DNA of 16,091 nt from Nymphaea colorata (lineage: Eukaryota; Streptophyta; Magnoliopsida; Nymphaeales; Nymphaeaceae). A program made the position numbers and the translations under genes. The stretch's first letter is position 1. Every line of letters starts with the position of its first letter. This document shows positions 9,529 to 16,091 of this stretch, piece by piece. The notes beneath the pieces were generated by a model. The model saw only the letters and a list, made by a program, of their open reading frames with translations. It ran no database searches and was not told the origin of the DNA. Location of the stretch: assembly GCF_008831285.2 (NCBI RefSeq), contig NW_022204976.1, forward strand, positions 17,501 through 33,591, written 5' to 3'.

Positions 9529-11544
9529 TTATAGCGAAACAAGTTGGGAAGAAGTTGTCAATAATAGATTACCGAGAGCAATAGGTAAAAGAGATTTCCA
9601 CCCAAGATTTAATAGTTGATCCATTCTCAGCCTAGGTAAAGTCCATCTTGTTGAGATAGGAATGAACAGGAACAAATAAGCTTTAGCTAATGTAATGAGG
9701 AGACTAATTGTTGTTCCAAAGACTTCACTAGTTTTATTTATTTCGAAAAGTTCAGTAATTGGTATATATGGAATAGGAAGATTCCACCCTCCCAAGTACA
9801 GAACTGTTACGAATAATGAAGAAACTAGTAAATTGAGGTAAGAAGCAACATAAAATAAACCAAATTTGATACCTGAATATTCAGTTTGATAACCTGCTAC
9901 TAATTCCTCCTCGGCTTCCGGTAAATCAAAGGGCAATCTCTCGCATTCTGCTAGTGAAGAAATTATAAAAACTATGAACCCTATAGGTTGACGCCAAAGA
10001 TTCCACCCCCAAAAACCATATTTTGACTGCGCCTCAACTATATCAACCGTACTTGAACTGTTAGATAATCATAGTCGATGATAACATCACTGTTCCCATC
10101 TCTATTCCAGAACCGTACATGAGACCTCAGCTTCATACGGCTCCTCAATGGTCACGAATAAATCTAAGGTATGCTTCGGTATTACATCGGCATACCATAG
10201 GAAAAAAGAAAGATGAATCAAAATGCTCATAAGTGAACTAGACCAGTGGGATTCTGTCCGCGATAAGATAATAACAAATAAAAAGTACACTTCTGAATCC
10301 ATCTCATCCTTTATTCTTTTTGCTGAGTTTCTTGTTCAGTAATAACTTAACTCGATCTTTCCATAAGATACAATAAATAGTCAATCCATTTTTCCTTCCT
10401 GTTCTTCTCTTCTTTCTCAGAAGGACTATACTATATAAATAAAGGATTACTTCGTTCCTGATAGTTATTTTTAAATCAGTGGATAGGAGCTATACTCTGG
10501 ATCGGGATCACGGGGAAGTACTTTTTGATCATTTCTACCAACTTCAAGCCCTCATTATGACTCCTTTTATGTAATGTCAAAATATCCGTTTGGATACGTT
10601 ACATTATCTCCATTACTAATCTTTTGTGTACCTTGGTGTTCCTAACCGTCCACTCAGTTTTGGTGGATCCTCGGTATGGTAATAAATACAAGAGTAAAAA
10701 TTCCATACAGTTGATCTTTTGCGCCCGCTTCAAGTCCTGATGGCTAATCGATACTTGGGGTAAACAGCTTCCGCTGCTTATGTTTAGCTCCACTTTACTC
10801 TCGTACGTAGGTAATGAGACTCGATCTTCTTACTGCGAATTCATAAGCAGTTTTGTTTCACTCATATAACTATCTGGTTTAGTTCATAGATCCCAGTGAT
10901 GAATAAAAAAGAGTTCTATCTATATATTCAATCAACCAACTTCTTTCCTAGAAAAAGCAAAGAAAGAGGTAGGAGTGCGTATTCCAACGAATCACACGTA
11001 GAGATATTGATAACACACATGGAGTTAACGGTATTTCATAACTTATAGATTGAGCAGCAGCTCGTAAACCACCTGAAAAGGAATATTTATTATTTGATCC
11101 ATATCCGGACATAAGAAGTCCGATAGGGGCAATACTTGAAATAGCGATCCATAGAGAAACACCTATACTGAGATCGGTTAGTACAAGGTGATGGCCAAAG
11201 GGAATTACTGAATAACTCAGTAGAATTGATACGACCGCTACGGATGGGCCGACACTAAATAAACGAATATCTCCTCTAGATGGAAGAAGATCTTCTTTGA
11301 AAAGTAGTTTGACCCCATCCGCTAGAGCTTGAAGAATGCCCAGGGGGCCGGCATACTCAGGACCAATTCGTCGTTGTATCCCTGCAGATATTTTTCTTTC
11401 TAGCCACACAATTACTAATACCCCTATTGTGATTCCCAATACAAGAGTAACAATAGGTACAAGTAACCATATGAGCCCATAGGCCTCTTTTGAGGATTCC
11501 GATCTGAAAAAAGAATTGATAGCTTGTGCTTCTTCAATTATCAT
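9529..11544 (-). CDS. ndhA: NAD(P)H dehydrogenase-like complex subunit 1 (two exons, group II intron)
   Basis: NdhA (NuoH/ND1 family) is the membrane subunit at the junction with the peripheral arm, lining the quinone site. Exon 1 is 10998-11544 (547 nt) and exon 2 is 9529-10067 (539 nt), giving 361 residues. I start at ATG 11542-11544 ([13 protein letters not shown]); the frame is open four codons upstream to a TTG. A Leu codon is split C|TA across the intron. Conserved blocks are [23 protein letters not shown] and, in exon 2, [24 protein letters not shown]. Exon 1 begins one base after the ndhH stop (TGA-A-ATG), suggesting translational coupling. Ser112 (TCA, 11209-11211) and Ser356 (TCC, 9547-9549) match known editing sites; Ser130, Ser157, Pro175 and Ser341 are further candidates. 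Confidence 0.96.
10068..10997 (-). other. Group II intron of ndhA
   Basis: This 930-nt intron starts with the group II consensus GTGTG (complement of 10993-10997) and ends in AT next to exon 2, matching the GTGYG...AY rule. Near its 3' end lies a 34-nt domain V at 10110-10143 with the AGC catalytic triad in its 5' strand (GAGCCG...) pairing with its 3' strand (...ACGGTTC). Domain VI, with the branch-point adenosine, should lie between domain V and exon 2. It encodes no maturase; short open frames within it are spurious. The exon lengths that result agree with ndhA in other plants (539 nt for exon 2), which supports the boundaries. Confidence 0.93.
10110..10143 (-). ncRNA. Group II intron domain V (catalytic hairpin)
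   Basis: On the minus strand this 34-nt element begins GAGCCGTATGAAG and ends ATGTACGGTTC. The two strands pair with the characteristic two-nucleotide bulge on the 3' side. It contains the AGC triad that binds the catalytic metal ions for self-splicing. Its distance of 42 nt from the 3' splice site leaves the normal space for domain VI. Confidence 0.9.
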
Positions 11545-11545
11545 T

Positions 11546-12726
11546 TCAACGATCAACTTCTCCCATAATGATATCTATACTACCTAGTATTGTCATAATA
11601 TCAGCCAATTTCATTCTTTTAACTAGCTGAGGAAGAATTTGCAAATTGATGAAACCGGGTGGACGTATTTTCCATCTCCAAGGAAAAACACTATTATCTC
11701 CTATCAGAAAAATACCTAATTCTCCCTTTGGGGCTTCTACTCTCACATAAAGTTCTTGTTTTGACAATTCAAAACTGGGAGAAGGCTTTTTACTAATGAA
11801 TCGATATTCAAAGTCGTTCAATTCTGAATCTTTTGTTCCAGCAAAGCGTCGGAATTCTAAATTTTCATAAGGTCCCCCCGGAATTCCTTCCAGAGCCTGT
11901 TGAATAATTTTGATGGATTCCGTCATTTCGCCAATTCTTACTAAATAACGAGCTAATGAGTCTCCTTCTTTTTGCCATTGGACTTCCCAATCGAATTCAT
12001 CATAACACTCATACCGATCGACTTTACGAAGGTCCCATTGGATTCCGGAAGCTCGTAGCATTGGTCCTGATAAACCCCAATTTATGGCTTCCTCTCCCCC
12101 AATAAAACCTACCCCTTCAACTCGTTCCAAAAAGATGGGATTGCGCGTAATAAGCTTTTGATATTCAACAACTCCCGTTAAAAAATAATCGCAGAAATCT
12201 AAACATTTATCTATCCAGCCATGAGGTAAATCAGCAGCTACCCCCCGATACGGAAATAATTATGCATCATTCGCATACCTGTGGCAGCTTCGAATAGATC
12301 ATATAACAATTCCCTCTCTCTGAAAATATAGAAGAAAGGAGTCTGCGCACCGATATCGGCCATAAAAGGTCCAAGCCATAACAAATGCGAAGCTATACGA
12401 CTCAACTCCAGCATAATTACCCTAATATAGCTGGCTCTTTTAGGTACTTGAATATTTCCCAATTCCTCAGGTGCATTAACGGTTATTGCCTCCGTGAACA
12501 TAGTAGCTAAATAATCCCAACGTGTTACATAAGGTAGATATTGTATAATTGTTCGGTTTTCCGCAATTTTTTCCATTCCTCTGTGTAAATAACCCAATAT
12601 GGGTTCACAGTCGATAACATCTTCGCCATCTAGAGTAACAATGAGTCGAAGAACACCATGCATTGACGGGTGGTGAGGACCCATATTGACCACGAGGAGG
12701 TCTTTTCTTGCGTCTGGTACAGTCAT
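11546..12726 (-). CDS. ndhH: NAD(P)H dehydrogenase-like complex subunit 7 (49 kDa), with an apparent 1-nt frameshift
   Basis: NdhH (NuoD family) is a peripheral-arm subunit near the quinone-binding site. The start ATG is at 12724-12726 ([24 protein letters not shown]). The first frame runs 162 codons to FRIGG and then meets TAG (12238-12240). The normal continuation [20 protein letters not shown] lies in the next frame and runs without interruption to TGA at 11546, ending [10 protein letters not shown]. The coding strand has six G (plus 12241-12246) where GGG GGG GTA would need seven; adding one base gives 1,182 nt and 393 residues, exactly the family length. The truncated product would lack 231 C-terminal residues. 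His169 (CAT at 12221-12223) matches a known His-to-Tyr editing site. The stop is separated from the ndhA start by one base. Either a new pseudogene or a homopolymer sequencing error. Confidence 0.93.
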
Positions 12727-12736
12727 ATGTTTTTAT

Positions 12737-12789
12737 TCTCCGATTCCAATTCATTATTCCATTTCTCCGATCCCAATTCATTATTCCAT
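12737..12789. repeat. 27-bp period tandem duplication upstream of ndhH
   Basis: The 26-nt sequences at 12737-12762 and 12764-12789 are identical except for one T/C difference (cgattcc versus cgatccc), with one T between them. The duplication lies 11 bp from the ndhH start codon, in the rps15-ndhH spacer, so it falls in the ndhH 5' leader. It looks like a slippage duplication. Confidence 0.88.
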
Positions 12790-12864
12790 GAATTCCTGAA
12801 AATGAAACGAGGTTCATCCAAATTCAAGATCTAATGAACCGAATAACTCAAACGAATTTCCAAA

Positions 12865-13128
12865 CTAACCAGTTTTTGGTTCTCGAATACCCAATTGACC
12901 AATTAATTCCCTATAACGCACTCGATTTTTCTTTGATAAATAAACCAGCAGTCGTTGGCGTTTCCCCAGAATTTTCCGCAGACCCCTCTGAGATAAATAG
13001 TCTCTTCTGTGCAGTTTCAAATGTGAAGTAAGTCTCTCTATCTTATTGGTAAAATTAAATACTTGGAATTCAACAGAACCCCTTTTTTCTTCTTGTGGAA
13101 TAACGGATATGGGCGAATTCTTTACCAT
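12865..13128 (-). CDS. rps15: Plastid ribosomal protein uS15
   Basis: uS15 binds 16S rRNA in the small subunit of the plastid ribosome and contacts the large subunit. I start at the ATG at 13126-13128 ([22 protein letters not shown]), which gives 87 residues, close to the family's 88-90, and matches the conserved N-terminus MVKNS. The signature region runs [29 protein letters not shown] and the tail is [17 protein letters not shown]. The same frame is open to another ATG at 13201-13203, which would add 25 residues rich in Lys; I prefer the conserved start. It ends at TAG 12865-12867 and lies 138 bp upstream of ndhH on the same strand. Confidence 0.95.
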   Translation of the reverse strand: MVKNSPISVIPQEEKRGSVEFQVFNFTNKIERLTSHLKLHRRDYLSQRGLRKILGKRQRLLVYLSKKNRVRYRELIGQLGIREPKTG

Positions 13129-13569
13129 ACAAATAAATTCTTCTCTTTTTTTCTTTTTGTTCCCACGGATATAAATCTTCCCAATCAAGAATAATAATAC
13201 CATTTATTTTGTTCTGGTGTACACAATAATCTGGATTGATTCATATATTACTCTTTTTTCTATCAAACAAATCAAAATGAATATGAATAAATAATAACAA
13301 TAAATTTATTCAGATACAAAGGGATGGTATATTCCTGGGCTCACGAAACAGAATGAAAGGGAAAGGGACCTAAAAAGATTCTGTCGATTCATTCCTAGGT
13401 CCAATTGATATGTGACTGAATCTTGTGTATCAGAGTCTAACTGACTGAATCTTGTGTATCAGAGTCTAACTGACTGAATCTTGTGTATCAGAGTCTAACA
13501 TAAGGTATGTATTTATTTGCATGTTCTCATATACCAGGCGCGTGATAAAGAGGGAAATTGATTGTAACA
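13129..13569. other. ycf1-rps15 intergenic spacer
   Basis: This 441-bp spacer between the 3' end of ycf1 and rps15 has no gene apart from the possible 25-codon upstream extension of rps15 at 13129-13203. It is AT-rich and contains a three-copy 29-bp tandem repeat at 13413-13499, listed separately. A promoter for rps15 could lie here, but I could not assign one. Confidence 0.75.
13413..13499. repeat. Three perfect 29-bp tandem repeats
   Basis: Three consecutive identical 29-bp units occupy 13413-13441, 13442-13470 and 13471-13499. Each starts tgactgaatcttgtg and ends cagagtctaac. The copies abut without unique spacers and the unit is not palindromic, so this is a minisatellite and not a CRISPR array. 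Perfect identity points to recent expansion, so copy number may vary between individuals. Confidence 0.95.
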
Positions 13570-16091
13570 TCAGCGAATTCCAAATTGCTTATACATATGG
13601 ATCCTTGACATACTGAAACGACTCCCATTATTGGTATCAAACCAATAACGATTCATACAGGCTAAATCTTCTAATCGATGAGTGGGCCAAAGAAACACTT
13701 TCCATTTTAGAGAGTTATTTGTATCTGTATCAAAATGCTTATCCCTATTTACAAATTTCTCAAACCCCTGCGCATTAGTCTTAGCTCTATTGCAAAATAC
13801 TGGATTCTTATTCACAAGGTTCCTATTTCGGTAATTGAAACGGCTTATAATTCTCAATTCTCTACGATGGCTAGGAGATAAAATATGTTCAGGAACAAGC
13901 AAATCATAATTATTATTGTCCCCATTCACACGCACTCCTCCGTGTCGTGCAATCGAGCCATTCAAGTCATTCTTATCAATATGTTTTTTTACCTGGTATC
14001 CTCGATTAGTTTGGTACTGAACCTTATGGGTCAATGAAATAGCTATGGTTTGATACATAATCGAAATTCCATCCCATTTGATAGACAAACGAACCGGTTC
14101 AACAATAAATATTCCCCTTTTTATCAATTCTGGAAGAGACAAATCCTTATTAATCAGCATTACATCTAGACCCATTTCTCCTCTTTGAATAGAGGATATA
14201 GCAATTTCATTCGGATTCATAAGTCTAAGCAGTAGACAATATACCTTGATATTATTGGTCATTCTTTGATTGAAAGAATCACCCCATCGGAGTTGAAAAA
14301 GAAAATATTTTTTCAAAAATAAGTCTAGTTCCGCTTCCTTCTTGCTCTTGAATTTCTTTTTCTTTCTGCGTTTCTTAATATCTGAACCCGCGGAATTTGC
14401 TCCAACATCTTTTTTTTGGTTTCTTATATCAGATATAAGATTTCCTTGGTGCTGTCGTTCTTTCTCGTCCCGGTTCCCATTCTCTAATTCAAGATATCCC
14501 TTTTGATTAGATTCTACTTTTGGTTTTGGATTAAATCTTTCTTTTTGATTAGATTCCACCTTTGGATCTATATAAAGATCGCTTGTTTTGTTTCCATGAA
14601 AATCAAATAGAAGCAATTTGATTGGTATGATCCACGGATTAGTCTTATATCGATCGTAAAGCGGCACAAATTCTGGTAAGAACCAAGGGCGCAGATTCGA
14701 TATAGTATGATCTAACATTTGTTCATTCATTCCCATCCAATCAAAAAATAACTCTTTTTGCTTTGTTTGGATTTCTTGATGAATTCTGATATAAAGATAA
14801 AGAATATCTTTCTTATTGGTCCCAGTCTTAGTAGTTTTCTTTTTTTTATTAATGAAAGTTCTGATACCCGTACTAGTCCTAGTTTCAATATTGTTTCTAG
14901 GGTAAAAATTGGTGATTCTCAATTCCAAATATTTTCTATCTAGATTTGGATCCCTATCAATTGTATATTTATCTTCTAGGCTATCATTTATAGTTGTAGC
15001 ATAAAACGATTTGTATTTATGTGTATTGTAATTAGAAATCTCTCCGTGCCTGTTTACTTGTAATGGTGATCCATAAATATTGGAGTCTTTCACATCTTCA
15101 TAATTAAGATATTTATATGATAAAAGATCATATCTGTAGTGTTTTTTAATTTTTTTTTCGCAACTCGGACTCTTCAATAAGTCCAATTTATATTTATAAT
15201 AATCCTTTTTACCGGAATGAATTAATTGGTCTTTTTCTTCATATGAACCCAATTTTGGTGAGTCGTTATTTTTAATCGTAAAATGCTGATTGACTTTCTT
15301 TCTCCATTTTAGAGGTGCTAATCTAGACCATTTGTCATGGGAGAAATTGTATTGATAATGGCTCTTTAACCAGTTTTTCCATTCACTCATTCCAGAATTC
15401 CGCAGTTTCTTGTGTTTTGATTCTGAATCAAATATTCCTCGTGTATGGAAATAGTCATGGAAATAGTCTTTTATTCTATCCTTAATAAAAGGATATGTTC
15501 TGTAGTAATGAAATATGGATTCTGACTTATATTTGTTACTAACTTGGGTTTGCAATAATTTGTAAAACACATAGGCTTGAGACAAAGAAGATAAGTCGCA
15601 GTAAATCGGTGAATTACTATCACTACTTATATTAGTAGTATAAGTAGAAAGAGATTTTACAGTCGAAATGAAGGGAATTATATTTGGATTCGTTTCATTA
15701 GTATCCTTTTCCTTTATTTCGTCATTGTAAGTGTATCCATTTAAAGTATTTTTTGTTGAGTCAAGAAAAAATTGTGCATTGATCCTGTAAATGTTAGTGA
15801 TACATAGAAGGATACCCATGTATATTCTTTCAATGAAAGATTTCATAAAAGAGTTCCATTTAGAGATTAATGGGGCACTTCTTCTTTTTTTAGATATTTG
15901 AAAAATATGTTTCCGTGATTCGGTTCTTTTATTACTAAAATTTCCCTTGTTAGTACTAATATCTATATCCTCAATATCTGGAGTTAGAGGTTTTTTTTTC
16001 TTGTCTTTTCTAATCTTTTCTACTTGATCCCAGATTTTGGTTGTCTTATCAGCCAGATCATTAATTTTTCTTTCTATCAGTGAATCATTTG
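13570..16091 (-). CDS. ycf1: Ycf1 / Tic214, 3' part (5' part outside window)
   Basis: Ycf1 is the largest plastid-encoded protein, assigned to the inner-envelope protein translocon (Tic214). This segment encodes its C-terminal 839 residues. The frame is open from the window edge to TGA at 13570-13572; an internal ATG at 15844-15846 is not the true start, because the family sequence continues upstream without a stop (for example [11 protein letters not shown] and [11 protein letters not shown]). Typical features are low-complexity basic stretches ([13 protein letters not shown] near 14340-14380), the conserved region [21 protein letters not shown], and the C-terminus [21 protein letters not shown] ending YKQFGIR. 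The N-terminal membrane region normally extends towards IRa. Codons near 14500-14565 contain an in-frame repeat of a 14-residue unit with KVESNQK. Confidence 0.96.
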   Translation of the reverse strand, partial: NDSLIERKINDLADKTTKIWDQVEKIRKDKKKKPLTPDIEDIDISTNKGNFSNKRTESRKHIFQISKKRRSAPLISKWNSFMKSFIERIYMGILLCITNIYRINAQFFLDSTKNTLNGYTYNDEIKEKDTNETNPNIIPFISTVKSLSTYTTNISSDSNSPIYCDLSSLSQAYVFYKLLQTQVSNKYKSESIFHYYRTYPFIKDRIKDYFHDYFHTRGIFDSESKHKKLRNSGMSEWKNWLKSHYQYNFSHDKWSRLAPLKWRKKVNQHFTIKNNDSPKLGSYEEKDQLIHSGKKDYYKYKLDLLKSPSCEKKIKKHYRYDLLSYKYLNYEDVKDSNIYGSPLQVNRHGEISNYNTHKYKSFYATTINDSLEDKYTIDRDPNLDRKYLELRITNFYPRNNIETRTSTGIRTFINKKKKTTKTGTNKKDILYLYIRIHQEIQTKQKELFFDWMGMNEQMLDHTISNLRPWFLPEFVPLYDRYKTNPWIIPIKLLLFDFHGNKTSDLYIDPKVESNQKERFNPKPKVESNQKGYLELENGNRDEKERQHQGNLISDIRNQKKDVGANSAGSDIKKRRKKKKFKSKKEAELDLFLKKYFLFQLRWGDSFNQRMTNNIKVYCLLLRLMNPNEIAISSIQRGEMGLDVMLINKDLSLPELIKRGIFIVEPVRLSIKWDGISIMYQTIAISLTHKVQYQTNRGYQVKKHIDKNDLNGSIARHGGVRVNGDNNNYDLLVPEHILSPSHRRELRIISRFNYRNRNLVNKNPVFCNRAKTNAQGFEKFVNRDKHFDTDTNNSLKWKVFLWPTHRLEDLACMNRYWFDTNNGSRFSMSRIHMYKQFGIR
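14501..14565. repeat. In-frame 42-bp period duplication within ycf1
   Basis: The 23-nt sequences at 14501-14523 and 14543-14565 differ at only two positions and are offset by 42 bp, exactly 14 codons. They encode the repeated PKVESNQK peptide in the hydrophilic, low-complexity part of Ycf1. The reading frame is kept. Confidence 0.85.

Noticed and set aside
10102-10793. Minus-strand open frames inside the ndhA intron
   Set aside because: One contains domain V of the intron; neither has maturase or other recognisable motifs.
12605-12817. 70-codon frame with a repeated GIMNW peptide over the ndhH start
   Set aside because: The peptide repeat is only the 27-bp leader duplication read in another frame; the rest is ndhH out of frame.
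13413-13499. Possible CRISPR-like array
   Set aside because: The repeats abut without spacers, the unit is not palindromic, and the context is plastid DNA.
13570-15846. A complete 758-residue gene starting at the internal ATG 15844-15846
   Set aside because: The reading frame and Ycf1 family sequence continue upstream to the window edge without a stop, so this is part of a longer ycf1.

Overview
This window is plastid (chloroplast) DNA from a land plant, almost certainly a flowering plant. It lies entirely inside the small single-copy region (SSC). The evidence is the gene set and order: ndhF, rpl32, trnL-UAG, ccsA, ndhD, psaC, ndhE, ndhG, ndhI, ndhA, ndhH, rps15, ycf1, together with AT-rich spacers and a group II intron in ndhA. 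Neither inverted-repeat junction is included. ndhF loses its 3' end at the left edge and ycf1 loses its 5' part at the right edge. The species cannot be named from the sequence. Several ndh genes keep genomic Ser, Pro or His codons where C-to-U RNA editing is expected, so the editing complement looks fairly rich.

Layout. Positions 1-1969 (minus) hold the 5' 656 codons of ndhF. A spacer of about 1.1 kb leads to the plus-strand group rpl32 (3089-3247), trnL-UAG (3668-3747) and ccsA (3863-4789). ccsA converges on the long minus-strand cluster, and a perfect 23-bp hairpin lies between them. In transcription order that cluster is ndhH (12726-11546), ndhA (11544-9529, 930-nt intron), ndhI, ndhG, ndhE, psaC and ndhD (ending at 5153). 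Upstream on the same strand are rps15 and the 3' 839 codons of ycf1.

Function. Seven ndh genes encode subunits of the thylakoid NAD(P)H dehydrogenase-like complex (cyclic electron flow around photosystem I). NdhA, D, E, F and G are membrane subunits; NdhH and NdhI belong to the peripheral arm. PsaC carries the terminal iron-sulfur clusters of photosystem I. CcsA attaches haem to c-type cytochromes. rpl32 and rps15 encode ribosomal proteins, trnL-UAG is a leucine tRNA, and ycf1 encodes a large protein assigned to the inner-envelope import machinery (Tic214).

The one clear abnormality is in ndhH. A run of six G on the coding strand (plus 12241-12246), where seven are needed, shifts the frame after codon 162 and brings an immediate TAG. 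The remaining 231 codons are intact in the next frame. This is either a very recent lesion or a homopolymer sequencing error. I found no mobile element, CRISPR array or previously undescribed system; the rest is an ordinary SSC with small repeats and hairpins in the spacers.
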